Assembly (NCBI GenBank): GCA_002471225.1
Contig: DKPO01000009.1
Coordinates: 1-33,834, forward strand
DNA: 33,834 nt
Reading direction: 5' to 3'
DNA from: Porphyromonadaceae bacterium UBA7332
Lineage (GTDB): Bacteria; Bacteroidota; Bacteroidia; Bacteroidales; UBA7332
Shown piece after piece: positions 23,361 to 31,816 of this stretch (position 1 is its first letter; every line of letters begins with the position of its first letter). The notes under the pieces are model-generated. The model had not been told where the DNA came from and searched no databases. It was given only the letters and a program-made list of their open reading frames with translations. The translations under genes were made by a program, and so were the position numbers.

Positions 23361-26300
23361 ATGAGTATATACGCTACCGCCGTCAAGAAACCAATTACTA
23401 CCCTACTCTGCTTTGTGGCTGTAATTGTTTTCGGACTATATTCACTATCGAAGCTATCGATAGACCTTCTTCCCGATTTTGAATCAAATCAGTTAATGAT
23501 TATGACTCCTTATCCGGGTGCCAACGCATCAGACGTTGAAACAAACGTTACCCGATTAATGGAAGATGGATTAAATACCGTTGACGACCTGAAAGAGTTA
23601 AGCTCTAAGTCAATGGAAAACTTTTCTGTAATCACATTAGAGTACGAATGGGGTACAGACCTGGATGTTGCTGTTAACGATGTACGTGACAAATTGGACA
23701 TGTACCGTTCTCAACTACCGGACGGAGCCGGGCAACCGACTATCTTCCGATTCAGTACAAACATGATTCCGGTAGTTATTCTTTCAGTTGAATCGAAAGA
23801 AAGTCTTCCGGCGCTTTATAAAATTCTGGATGATCGTGTTGCCAACGCACTTAACCGTATTAATGGTGTTGGTTCTGTATCTATTTCCGGAGCGCCGCAA
23901 CGTATTGTTGAGGTCAATCTGGATCCGAAAAAATTAGAAGCTTATAATCTTTCGATAGAACAAATCGGACAGATTATTTCTTCTGAAAACATGAACTTGC
24001 CGGGTGGACGATTAGATATCGGTTCTGACACATATTCTTTACGTGTACAGGGTGAGTTCATCGAGAGTGATGAAATCAAAGATATCATTGTGCTGGCTAA
24101 TCAGGACCGTGCAGTCAAATTAAGTGATATTGCAGAGGTTAAAGATACAAGTCGCGACAAAATTGAAGAATCTTATACAAATGGTATCCAGGGTGCCTCA
24201 ATTGTAATTCTTAAACAATCAGGGGCTAACACGGTTGAGATTGCTGATAAAGTAAAAGCAGCCCTTCCTGAAATTCAGAAGAATCTTCCTCCGGATGTAA
24301 AAATCAGCATCCTTATGGATACTTCCGACAGTATCAAGAATAGTATCGCAGGTTTAACTTCAACAGTATTCTATGCGTTCTTATTCGTTGTGCTTGTCGT
24401 AATCTTCTTCCTTGGAAGATGGCGTGCCACATTTATTATTGTATTGACAATTCCTGTATCGTTAGTTGCATCCTTCGTTTATCTGCTTGCATCCGATAAT
24501 ACACTGAACGTCATCACTCTGTCCTCCCTTTCGATAGCGATCGGTATGGTTGTGGATGATGCGATCGTAGTACTTGAAAATATCACATCACATATTGAAA
24601 GAGGTTCACCTCCGAAGCAAGCTGCTATTTACGGAACAAACGAAGTGGGTGTTGCTGTAATCGCAACAACTTTAACAGTAGCTGCCGTGTTCTTCCCGCT
24701 GACACTGGTTACAGGTATGGCCGGTCTGATGTTTAAACCGCTCGGATGGATGGTAACGATCATTATCTGTTTCTCTACAATCGCAGCCTTGACATTGACT
24801 CCGATGCTATGTTCTCAATTATTGAAACAAGATCCGGGAAGATCGAAAATGTTTATGATCTTATATGGTCCGATTGAGAAAATCCTTGATTGGTTAGATA
24901 ATTTCTATGAACGTACATTACGTTTGGTTTTACGTCGCAGATTAATCACTATTACCGGTGCCGTGCTTCTGTTTATCATTAGTCTTGTAATGGGTAAATC
25001 TTTAGCTACCGAATTCTTCCCGCCTTCTGATAATGCACAGATGAGTGGTGTTTTGAAACTCGAAACAGGCACACGTGTTGAAATCACTAAAGAGACAGCA
25101 AAACGTATTGCCGAACTTTGGAAAGAAAAATATCCTGAGATTGAAGCTCTTAACTACACATTAGGTACAGCTGATGATGACAATATCTTTGCTGTTGTTA
25201 TGCAGGATAACGGTGATCACATTATCAACCTGAATGCAAGATTCAGCAGCATGGGTAAACGTGATCGTTCGATTTTCCAACTAACGGACTCTATGCGTGC
25301 AGATCTGGCTCAGTTCCCTGAACTGAAAACAATTGAATTAAACCCGGGTGGACGTAAAGGCGGAGGTATGGGCATCCCTACCGTTGATGTCGAAATTTAC
25401 GGTTATGACTTTGATCGTACCAATGCTTTTGCTCAGGATCTGAAAAGACGAGTAGAACAGAATGTACAAGGAGCTGCCGATGTTTTGATCAGCCGCGAAG
25501 ATTTCAAACCTGAATATCAGGTTGTATTCGATCGTAAAAAGCTGGCTATACAAGGAATTCCTCATTCTACTGCTGCACAATATGTACGTAACCGAATCAA
25601 TGGTCTTACTGCTTCGAAATTCCGCGAAGACGGTGATGAGTATGATATTGTAGTAAGATACGGTAAAAAGCATCGTGAATCGATAGAAGATATTGAAAAT
25701 ATCATTGTTTACAACAGTCAGGGTAAAGGTGTAAAAGTAAAAGAGATCGCAGACGTTAAAGAAGTGATGTCCCCTCCTTCGATCGAAAGAAAGAACCGTG
25801 AGCGCTTCGTTACACTTTCTATTTCTGCACCAAGTACTCCTTTAAGTGAGGTCGTAGCAGGTGTAAACAGCGAATTGAAACAAATGGACATCCCTGCTGA
25901 TTTTGGTATCAAAGTAGGCGGTTCGTTCGAAGACCAACAAGAATCATTTGCCGATCTTGGTGTTTTACTACTTATGGTAATCCTATTGGTATACATCGTA
26001 ATGGCATCTCAGTTTGAGTCATTCTCTGCACCGTTTATTATCATGCTTTCTTTACCTTTCGCTTTAACAGGGGTGATTTTATCACTGTTCATTACGAATA
26101 CACCGTTAGGTATTACAGCTGCGATCGGAGCAATTATGCTTGTGGGTATCGTTGTGAAAAATGGTATTGTCCTTGTGGACTTTATCAATCTGAACAGAGA
26201 GCGTGGCGATGAAACATTCAAGGCTGTAATATCAGGAGGTAAATCACGTTTACGCCCGGTATTAATGACTACAGCAACAACCTTACTGGGTATGATTCCA

Positions 26301-26501
26301 ATGGCAGTTATGCCAACAGAAGGTTCTGAGATGTGGCGTCCTATGGCTATCGTTATCATCGGAGGTTTAGCATTCTCGACAATGCTTACTCTATTAGTTG
26401 TACCGGTAGTATATACATTCTTCTCTCAACGAGATGAGAAGAAAAAAGCGAGAAAAGCAGCAGCTGAAATTGCATTACTTGAATCGCTGAAATCTAAATA
26501 A
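23361..26501 (+). CDS. RND-family efflux pump, HAE1-like
   Basis: 1046 residues, the full length for AcrB-type pumps. Twelve membrane spans with two large periplasmic loops. The proton-relay pair is present in span 4 (GMVVDDAIVVLENI, Asp399 and Asp400), and the Lys of span 10 in VGIVVKNGIVLVDF. No Glu/Asp pattern of the heavy-metal (CusA) group was recognised, so an organic or amphiphilic substrate is more likely; the actual substrates are unknown. It works with the adaptor and TolC-like channel encoded just upstream. A small P-II-like gene follows after 28 bp. Confidence 0.95.
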   Translation: MSIYATAVKKPITTLLCFVAVIVFGLYSLSKLSIDLLPDFESNQLMIMTPYPGANASDVETNVTRLMEDGLNTVDDLKELSSKSMENFSVITLEYEWGTDLDVAVNDVRDKLDMYRSQLPDGAGQPTIFRFSTNMIPVVILSVESKESLPALYKILDDRVANALNRINGVGSVSISGAPQRIVEVNLDPKKLEAYNLSIEQIGQIISSENMNLPGGRLDIGSDTYSLRVQGEFIESDEIKDIIVLANQDRAVKLSDIAEVKDTSRDKIEESYTNGIQGASIVILKQSGANTVEIADKVKAALPEIQKNLPPDVKISILMDTSDSIKNSIAGLTSTVFYAFLFVVLVVIFFLGRWRATFIIVLTIPVSLVASFVYLLASDNTLNVITLSSLSIAIGMVVDDAIVVLENITSHIERGSPPKQAAIYGTNEVGVAVIATTLTVAAVFFPLTLVTGMAGLMFKPLGWMVTIIICFSTIAALTLTPMLCSQLLKQDPGRSKMFMILYGPIEKILDWLDNFYERTLRLVLRRRLITITGAVLLFIISLVMGKSLATEFFPPSDNAQMSGVLKLETGTRVEITKETAKRIAELWKEKYPEIEALNYTLGTADDDNIFAVVMQDNGDHIINLNARFSSMGKRDRSIFQLTDSMRADLAQFPELKTIELNPGGRKGGGMGIPTVDVEIYGYDFDRTNAFAQDLKRRVEQNVQGAADVLISREDFKPEYQVVFDRKKLAIQGIPHSTAAQYVRNRINGLTASKFREDGDEYDIVVRYGKKHRESIEDIENIIVYNSQGKGVKVKEIADVKEVMSPPSIERKNRERFVTLSISAPSTPLSEVVAGVNSELKQMDIPADFGIKVGGSFEDQQESFADLGVLLLMVILLVYIVMASQFESFSAPFIIMLSLPFALTGVILSLFITNTPLGITAAIGAIMLVGIVVKNGIVLVDFINLNRERGDETFKAVISGGKSRLRPVLMTTATTLLGMIPMAVMPTEGSEMWRPMAIVIIGGLAFSTMLTLLVVPVVYTFFSQRDEKKKARKAAAEIALLESLKSK

Positions 26502-26529
26502 CAACAACTCTCAATAAGTAATTTTAAAT

Positions 26530-26823
26530 ATGAAAGCAGTATTTATATCATTCAATCAGGCTTTGAGAGAAGACATCATCTTAGTTTTTGATGAGCTTGG
26601 CATTAAAGGTTTTTCTTTTTGGGAGGAAACTCAGGGACGAGGGTCTCACACAGGTGAATCTCATTTCGGAAACCATGCATGGCCTACATTGAATTCATCT
26701 ATCCTGACTATGGTAGACGCAGATAAGGTTGACACTCTTTTGGATCTGCTACATGGACTGGATAAACGCAATGAACTATTAGGGCTTAGAGCCTTTGTCT
26801 GGAATATAGAGAAATCTATCTAA
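26530..26823 (+). CDS. Small P-II-like protein at the end of the RND operon
   Basis: 97 residues. The pattern (KAVFISFNQALREDIILVFDELGIKGFSFWEE, a Gly/His-rich loop GRGSHTGESHFGNH, then ILTMVDADKVDTLLDLLHGLDK...LRAFVWNIE) suits a ferredoxin-like P-II fold in which the loop takes the place of the T-loop. The loop has two His among GESHFGNH and could bind metal. No uridylylation Tyr and no nucleotide motif seen. Placement 28 bp after the pump with no promoter between implies co-expression; a role as sensor or modulator of the pump is inferred. Small P-II-like or DUF3240-type genes are known next to other RND pumps. Confidence 0.7.
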   Translation: MKAVFISFNQALREDIILVFDELGIKGFSFWEETQGRGSHTGESHFGNHAWPTLNSSILTMVDADKVDTLLDLLHGLDKRNELLGLRAFVWNIEKSI

Positions 26824-26847
26824 CAATCGTTTTTATTGTTTAAGTTG

Positions 26848-26893
26848 AAAAGAGCTAATCATACGTTTCCAAGACGTATGTTTTAGCTCTTTT
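26848..26893. terminator. Bidirectional terminator of the efflux operon
   Basis: AAAAGAGCTAATCATACGT / ACGTATGTTTTAGCTCTTTT, a long stem with one mismatch and one bulge, then a run of T. It also serves the converging ZIP gene. Confidence 0.85.
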
Positions 26894-26931
26894 TTTATTC
26901 AATTCTATTTCAAAAAAGACTATTCTCAGTC

Positions 26932-27726
26932 TCAATAAATAATTAACAGGAGATACATAAAAAGCATTCCCAATACAATCCCTTTCTTTGAGACATGCTG
27001 CTTTTTGAAAACATAAGCACTGGGGAGTATCAACTCAACAAGAGCCGTATTCACCAATATACCTGCTAATGCCGCTTTTATGAAGCCAAGGTATTCTATC
27101 GACAGATCAATCGGAAGAACCAAAGCTGTCACCATCGCTCCCAATGGTCCTGACAAACCTGCTAATAAACAGAACTTCATCGCTTTCATCCGGCTTTTAG
27201 TTTTACGATAGACCAGTAACGATATGATCGCTCCCTCGGGAATATTATGTGCCACCAACGATGCAACTACGATAAATGCAATATTCTTACCATCGAAAAA
27301 GGAAATATAAGTCGCGATCCCTTCGAGAAAATTATGAAAAATCAGAGAAGACAAGAGAAGTACATAAATATGATTCTCTTGTTTTGATCTGTTATGACAT
27401 TCAACATGCGGTTTGTTTTTGGTATTTTGCTTACGGGAAATAAGAATATCCAAAGGTGCCGTAATCAAAAGACCACAGAAAAAAGCTATGCCCGAAAGCA
27501 TAAGAGCCGTTTTATAGGTATATTGAGATTCAAATATTGCAAGCGCAGATGGGAAAAATTTCACAAAGGCTGCAAACAACATCATTCCCCCCGAAAAGCT
27601 AAAAACAAAAGAGATAAACTTCGTATTCTGAAGCTTCTTATATAAGGTAAAGAATAAGCCAATCATTACTGCAGTCCCTTCTACCACAGTCATTAACAAG
27701 GCTGGTATAAACAAAGAAAATTCCAT
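26932..27726 (-). CDS. ZIP-family metal transporter
   Basis: 264 residues with about eight membrane spans. The two metal-site motifs are in spans 4 and 5: FHNFLEGIATY (about 130-140; family HNxPEG, here Leu for Pro) and AHNIPEGAIIS (about 159-169). A short His/Cys loop (KPHVECHNRSKQENH) lies before span 4 on the cytoplasmic side. It imports zinc or another divalent metal into the cytoplasm; specificity is not readable. Divergent from a universal-stress-protein gene with 79 bp between; no consensus promoter box found for it. Confidence 0.88.
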   Translation of the reverse strand: MEFSLFIPALLMTVVEGTAVMIGLFFTLYKKLQNTKFISFVFSFSGGMMLFAAFVKFFPSALAIFESQYTYKTALMLSGIAFFCGLLITAPLDILISRKQNTKNKPHVECHNRSKQENHIYVLLLSSLIFHNFLEGIATYISFFDGKNIAFIVVASLVAHNIPEGAIISLLVYRKTKSRMKAMKFCLLAGLSGPLGAMVTALVLPIDLSIEYLGFIKAALAGILVNTALVELILPSAYVFKKQHVSKKGIVLGMLFMYLLLIIY

Positions 27727-27805
27727 AACTATAATTAAGTTTTCATATTAAACAAATCCATGCAATTCAGAGTTTTACTAGTAATAAATTAATCACAAAC
27801 TTACT

Positions 27806-28678
27806 ATGGAAAAGATTATTATTTGTCTGGGTATCAATGAATCGGCATCCTCTGTATTAGATTATGGACTTCAATTTGCCGAACACTTTAATCTTAGAGC
27901 CGAAGTCATACTAATCAGAAGATTAGCAGACGGAGACAACATTGATATTTTGCTTGAAGGAATCCCTCCTTTCATGCCAAGTGAAAAGGCTCCGATCAGA
28001 ATCAGCGATGATCATGATGAAGAAATTATTAAACAGTTGCGTGAAATGATTTCTTCCGATACGGAGTGTACTGTAATGGACTTTTCGTCTGAACTAATTG
28101 AGATACTTGAAGAGAAATATAAGCACCGGGAATTCTCCACTCTGCTTCTTCCTCATTCGCCTAAGCTTGAGAAATGGCCTTTCATGGATAGCCTCAACAA
28201 GTTCGTCGAAACATTGAATTGCCCGGTATTACTCATCGATCCTTCTACTAAATTCAAACAGCCGGAGCATGTAGTCTATGCCTCCAACTATCTGCATGGT
28301 GATATCAATGTGATAAAACGATTCCGGAAAATCAGTGCGAATAAAGTTAAGGATATTGATATCATACATATTTCTTATGGAGACACTTTTAAAGAAAAAA
28401 TATTGGAAAAAGGATTTCAGGCTTATCTGGAAGAAAACATAACTGATCTGAATATCAAGGTACATCAGGTATCGGCTGTCAAATCGCAATCCACAACCAT
28501 TGAAGTATTTTTAGATGAAGTAGCTAAAATATCGCCCGATATGCTGATACTGATGAAAGAGGAAAAATCATTTTTAGAAGTTCTCTTCTCGAAAAGCTTC
28601 ACGATTGCTACGGCTAAAAGATGTTCAATTCCTCTTTTAATCTTACATCAGAGGTATTCAAAAATAAACAGTGATTGA
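27806..28678 (+). CDS. Tandem universal stress protein
   Basis: 290 residues containing two UspA-like alpha/beta domains (1-145: EKIIICLGINESASSVLDYGLQFAEHFNLRAEVI; 150-290: EHVVYASNYLHGDIN...). The usual ATP-binding Gly pattern (GX2GX9GS) is not present in either half; the second ends MKEEKSFLEVLFSKSFTIA where it would be expected. So it is likely a non-ATP-binding type. Cytoplasmic, probably induced by growth arrest or metal/redox stress given its ZIP neighbour; this is inference. Confidence 0.85.
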   Translation: MEKIIICLGINESASSVLDYGLQFAEHFNLRAEVILIRRLADGDNIDILLEGIPPFMPSEKAPIRISDDHDEEIIKQLREMISSDTECTVMDFSSELIEILEEKYKHREFSTLLLPHSPKLEKWPFMDSLNKFVETLNCPVLLIDPSTKFKQPEHVVYASNYLHGDINVIKRFRKISANKVKDIDIIHISYGDTFKEKILEKGFQAYLEENITDLNIKVHQVSAVKSQSTTIEVFLDEVAKISPDMLILMKEEKSFLEVLFSKSFTIATAKRCSIPLLILHQRYSKINSD

Positions 28679-28704
28679 ATAAGTCATTCGAAAACAGAGA
28701 TACA

Positions 28705-28747
28705 AGCAAAAGAGATTCACTAATAATATTAGAGAACCTCTTTTGCT
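28705..28747 (+). terminator. Hairpin after the universal stress gene, probable terminator
   Basis: AGCAAAAGAG / CTCTTTTGCT stem with an inner CTAAT/ATTAG pair. The T run after it is weak (ATTAATTCT), so termination may be incomplete. Confidence 0.55.
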
Positions 28748-28938
28748 ATTAATTCTGTGTTATCATAATTCTTCAGAAAAGGATCTTTCACTATCTTTTT
28801 GCTGAAGGCTAATTGCTCAGAATCGAATATTCAGAAACACTAAGTTCATTCACGGAAATACCCTCAGGATTCAATATTACATAAACAATTAATAATCAAC
28901 ACATAACAACCGTCATAAATTTTAACCTCATCAATCAT
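28729..28938 (-). pseudogene. Decayed small gene next to the second palindrome pair
   Basis: Coding-like segments appear in shifting frames on the minus strand: MIDEVKIYDGCYVLIINCLC from ATG 28938, then VILNPEGISVNELSVSEYSI, then FDSEQLAFSKKIVKDPFLKN followed by YDNTELIAKEVL and a TAA at 28729-28731. About 70 codons with two frameshifts would make one protein. The start codon lies directly beside the palindrome array, as with the decayed gene at the left end. The family is not recognised and the reading is tentative. Confidence 0.3.
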
Positions 28939-28982
28939 AAATAAGATACGTATCTCATACTATTTTAATACGTATTAAAAGA
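28939..28982. repeat. Second palindrome pair, same motif and 22-bp period as 714-801
   Basis: AGATACGTATCT (28944-28955, perfect palindrome) and TTTTAATACGTATTAAAA (28963-28980, perfect 18-bp palindrome). Centres at 28949.5 and 28971.5, exactly 22 bp apart. Core ATACGTAT as at the left end. A half-like copy ACCGTATAAATT is centred at 29015.5, exactly two further periods away. Confidence 0.75.
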
Positions 28983-28987
28983 AAAAA

Positions 28988-29063
28988 ATACACCGCGAAA
29001 ATTTAAAAACAAACCGTATAAATTCAAAGATATACGGCGAAAATAAAAAAATACGGTGTATCT
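28988..29063. repeat. Nested inverted repeats beside the second array
   Basis: Outer ATACACCG (28988-28995) with CGGTGTAT (about 29054-29061); inner CCGTATA (29014-29020) with TATACGG (29031-29037). The motif GCGAAAAT also recurs 42 bp apart. It could be a folded RNA or degraded copies of the palindrome; a TAnnTTTG box (TATCTTTG, minus, 29025-29032) lies inside. Confidence 0.4.
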
Positions 29064-29237
29064 TTTTGAAAACACAGGCATTTTACCCAAATTAAACTCA
29101 AGAGAACCCCTGAAAATGGAAAGAAAGCATATAAACCGACTTAGTTTCATTCATTTTCGGCGAGGTCTGAAAATTATCAAAAAGACAGGAAATCAATCAT
29201 TTCCCTAACATGCACAAAATGCTTAATATAATAAATA

Positions 29238-29277
29238 AAAAAGAGGCTATCTGATATTATACAGATAGCCTCTTTTT
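29238..29277 (-). terminator. Terminator of the small secreted protein gene
   Basis: Perfect 16-bp stem AAAAAGAGGCTATCTG / CAGATAGCCTCTTTTT with an 8-nt loop; symmetric, lies directly past the stop at 29291. Confidence 0.9.
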
Positions 29278-29290
29278 AAAGGTCAGAATC

Positions 29291-29836
29291 TTATTCTTCG
29301 CTATTGTCTTTTTTGTTTTTCGAATTAATGATTTTCTTTCTCACTTCGAATTTCTCAATCATTACGCCTTTTGAAGGTAGCCATAATTTCAATGTATGAT
29401 TTTTTCCTCTCAAAAACTTCACATCAAAAGTCTGACTGATTCTGTGCGTTCCGAAACTTTCTTTGATATCCAAACGTCGTGGAGAAATTTCATCTACACC
29501 TAAAGTAAGGAAACACTCATCATTTGCAACTTTTTTATCTACGCGGTAAAAACATGTTACAACATACTCTCCACCAGCAAGTTTAGATGAAAACACATAA
29601 TCAACAAACGGCTGAAGCAATCTGTTTGATTCTTTTTGTTTGTATTTACTATCCTTCCCTTTGATATACGTCTTTTTGTTATGATCAACCTGATCAATAT
29701 GACGTGAATTTCTAAAATCTGTTGCTTTGATGGAAACACGCATATTAGACATTTCGTGTTTACCTTCGTTTGATGCCTGAATAAAAGATGTTGAAATAAC
29801 GGATAACAGAGCTACTAAAAATAATTTGAATCTCAT
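29291..29836 (-). CDS. Small secreted protein, possible beta-sandwich domain, unknown function
   Basis: 181 residues. Cleavable signal peptide (MRFKLFLVALLSVISTSFIQA). After a charged Lys-rich stretch (residues about 55-75) comes a region of alternating strands: GGEYVVTCFYRVDKK, ECFLTLGVDE, RISQTFDVKFLRGKNHTLKLWLPSKGVMIEKFEVRKK. This pattern resembles carbohydrate-binding jelly-roll modules, where a late 'G-x-HTLKL...G-x-x-I-x-x-F/I-x-V' edge is typical. This is an inference from pattern only. The C-terminus is Lys/Asn/Asp rich. Single gene with strong promoter and terminator. Confidence 0.65.
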   Translation of the reverse strand: MRFKLFLVALLSVISTSFIQASNEGKHEMSNMRVSIKATDFRNSRHIDQVDHNKKTYIKGKDSKYKQKESNRLLQPFVDYVFSSKLAGGEYVVTCFYRVDKKVANDECFLTLGVDEISPRRLDIKESFGTHRISQTFDVKFLRGKNHTLKLWLPSKGVMIEKFEVRKKIINSKNKKDNSEE

Positions 29837-29866
29837 CTTTGTTAATTGGTTTAGTTACATTTATGA

Positions 29867-29897
29867 CAAATATACTTAAAAACCCATTTAACATCAA
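29867..29897 (-). promoter_or_regulatory. Promoter of the small secreted protein gene
   Basis: On the minus strand TTG, 20 bp, TATATTTG, about 30 bp before the ATG. Confidence 0.6.
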
Positions 29898-29942
29898 TAA
29901 TATTAAATATATTTCACAAGTAAACAGCTATTTTCAGTCTTA

Positions 29943-30716
29943 TCACTCAATATTTTTACGTGCAAGCGCTAAGAAATCCCGCATTGCCAGAGCATCTTTT
30001 TTCTCTACTATTTGCTGCAAAACAGCTAGCTGTTTTTGTATTCTTATAAGCTGTTCTGATGTGTAAGGATTAAACAGAATCTCCTGAAGCAAATAATCAT
30101 CTTCACTCAAAAGTCCCTCTGCAATCATCATTTGCTTTTTAAAGGTCGTACCAGGTGCCTCCTGATGTTTCATAACCGAAGCAAATGCCAGATTTGTAGC
30201 AAAAGGTATTGACAATGAGTAAGCAATTGTTTCATCATGCTCTTCAAACGTATATTCGAAGATATTGAGTTTCAAAGATCTGTACAATTCTTTAAAAAAC
30301 ATCTTACCCATAAAATCCGATTCAGCAATAATAATTGCATTATGAGAACGCAAATCACTCAATGTAGCAAATGTCGGTCCGAACATTGGATGTGTTGATA
30401 CATACGGACGTTTTTGTGCTGCATAATATTCAGGCAAACCGGTTTTTACAGAAGCAATGTCTGATATAATACATCTCTCCGATAAATAGGGAGTAACGAG
30501 TTCAAATGCAGCAATTGTATTTTTTATAGTCACACAATTGATTACAAGTTCCGGATCGAAATCTGCAATTTCTTCCACTTTACTCATTCGAACCGTATTA
30601 AATACATATCTTAATCGTTTCGGATCTAAATCAAAAAGTGCAACTTCGTGATCAAAGCAAAGCGTATCTGTAAAAAAGGAGCCCATTTTACCGGCTCCTA
30701 ATATTAATATTCTCAT
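29943..30716 (-). CDS. tyrA: Prephenate dehydrogenase
   Basis: 257 residues. NAD(P)-binding Rossmann start MRILILGAGKMGSFF (GxGxMG) and the prephenate dehydrogenase body (IISDIASVKTGLPEYY, STHPMFGPTFATLSDL with the conserved His-Pro-Met-Phe-Gly-Pro). It oxidatively decarboxylates prephenate to 4-hydroxyphenylpyruvate for tyrosine synthesis. At 257 residues it is shorter than E. coli TyrA because the chorismate mutase part is not here but fused to DAHP synthase upstream. Last gene of the aromatic operon; its ATG comes 1 bp after the preceding stop, suggesting translational coupling. No clear terminator follows. Confidence 0.92.
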   Translation of the reverse strand: MRILILGAGKMGSFFTDTLCFDHEVALFDLDPKRLRYVFNTVRMSKVEEIADFDPELVINCVTIKNTIAAFELVTPYLSERCIISDIASVKTGLPEYYAAQKRPYVSTHPMFGPTFATLSDLRSHNAIIIAESDFMGKMFFKELYRSLKLNIFEYTFEEHDETIAYSLSIPFATNLAFASVMKHQEAPGTTFKKQMMIAEGLLSEDDYLLQEILFNPYTSEQLIRIQKQLAVLQQIVEKKDALAMRDFLALARKNIE

Positions 30717-30717
30717 T

Positions 30718-31779
30718 TTATTTGCTGTTTAATTCTAGTTGCTGACGAACAGATTCTTCATGAATTGCTTCCATCACTTCTTTAACAAATTCATGAGACA
30801 AACCTAACTCTACTGCCTGCATACAGCGTTTATTGATAATTTCATCATATCTGCCCGATTGTAGTACAGGCATATCGTTTTCTTTCTTGAATTGTCCGAT
30901 TTCACGAGCAATACGCATACGCTTTGATAAAGCTTCCAATAACTGTGTATCTAGCTCATCAATCTGACGACGTAGTTCAGAAAGGTTTTCTGTCGTAACT
31001 GCTTTATCACGAATTACAAGCATATTCAGAATGAAACGTAATGTCTCCGGAGTAACTTGCTGATCTTTATCTGACCATGCACAATCCGGACAAGTATGCG
31101 ATTCAACCATCAATCCTTCAAAACCAAGATCCATAGCTTGCTGGCTAAGAGGAGCTATTAATTCTCTCTTACCTCCGATATGACTTGGGTCACAGATAAT
31201 AGGTAAATTCGGTAAACGTCTTTTCAATTCAATCGGAATATGCCACATTGGAAGATTTCTGTAAAGTTTTTTCTCGTAAGAGCTGAAACCTCTGTGGATA
31301 ACTCCGATACGACGGATGCCTGCATTGTAAATACGCTCTACTGCACCAATCCATAACTCTAAATCCGGATTAACGGGATTTTTGATTAATACAATTTTAT
31401 CACAACCTTCCAAAGCATCTGCAATTTCCTGAACAGCAAATGGATTTGCAGTTGTACGAGCGCCAATCCATAGAATATCCACATCGTATTTAAGAGCTTC
31501 CAATACGTGTTTTGCCGTAGCTACTTCTGTAGCCGTGTACATGCCATAAGTATCTTTTACTTTTTTCAACCAGGCCAAACCTTGAGATCCTACACCTTCA
31601 AAACCTCCCGGTTTAGTTCTTGGTTTCCAAACACCTGCTCTGAATATTTTTAATCCTTTATCATGTAGTTCCTGAGCTGTTTGCATTACCTGCTCTTCTG
31701 TTTCTGCACTACACGGACCTGCTAAAACGAAAGGTCTTGTTGATTCTATTCCCGGTAATATGATTGATTGTAATTCCAT
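30718..31779 (-). CDS. Bifunctional DAHP synthase / chorismate mutase
   Basis: 353 residues. Residues about 1-260 are a short-form type I (KDO8P-like) DAHP synthase: GPCSAETEEQV, AGVWKPRTKPGGFEG, IKNPVNPDLELWIGA, ICDPSHIGGKRE, and metal/substrate residues in VESHTCPDCAWSD. Residues about 262-353 are an AroQ chorismate mutase (LRRQIDELDTQLLEALSKRMRIAREIGQFKK, then RYDEIINKR). It condenses erythrose-4-phosphate with phosphoenolpyruvate and also turns chorismate into prephenate. The C-terminal mutase may allow feedback by prephenate or chorismate, as in similar fusions. Third gene of the operon. Confidence 0.93.
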   Translation of the reverse strand: MELQSIILPGIESTRPFVLAGPCSAETEEQVMQTAQELHDKGLKIFRAGVWKPRTKPGGFEGVGSQGLAWLKKVKDTYGMYTATEVATAKHVLEALKYDVDILWIGARTTANPFAVQEIADALEGCDKIVLIKNPVNPDLELWIGAVERIYNAGIRRIGVIHRGFSSYEKKLYRNLPMWHIPIELKRRLPNLPIICDPSHIGGKRELIAPLSQQAMDLGFEGLMVESHTCPDCAWSDKDQQVTPETLRFILNMLVIRDKAVTTENLSELRRQIDELDTQLLEALSKRMRIAREIGQFKKENDMPVLQSGRYDEIINKRCMQAVELGLSHEFVKEVMEAIHEESVRQQLELNSK

Positions 31780-31816
31780 TGTTATATGCTATTATTGTTA
31801 TATATTCTGTTGTTTA

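Larger units (their letters stand above)
28679..29290. other. Gene-poor region with palindromes and a decayed frame
   Basis: 612 bp without an intact gene. It contains the stress-gene hairpin, a decayed minus-strand frame, two 22-bp-spaced palindromes, a set of inverted repeats, a 30-codon plus-strand frame at 29116-29208 (MERKHINRLSFIHFRRGLKI...) that is probably chance, and the terminator of the next minus-strand gene. Confidence 0.6.

Noticed and set aside
28965..29150. 61-residue Phe-rich minus-strand frame
   Set aside because: It is made of the inverted repeats and A/T runs of the palindrome region, which explains its repetitive composition.
29116..29208. 30-codon basic frame on the plus strand
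   Set aside because: Too short, no promoter and no conserved features visible; likely chance.
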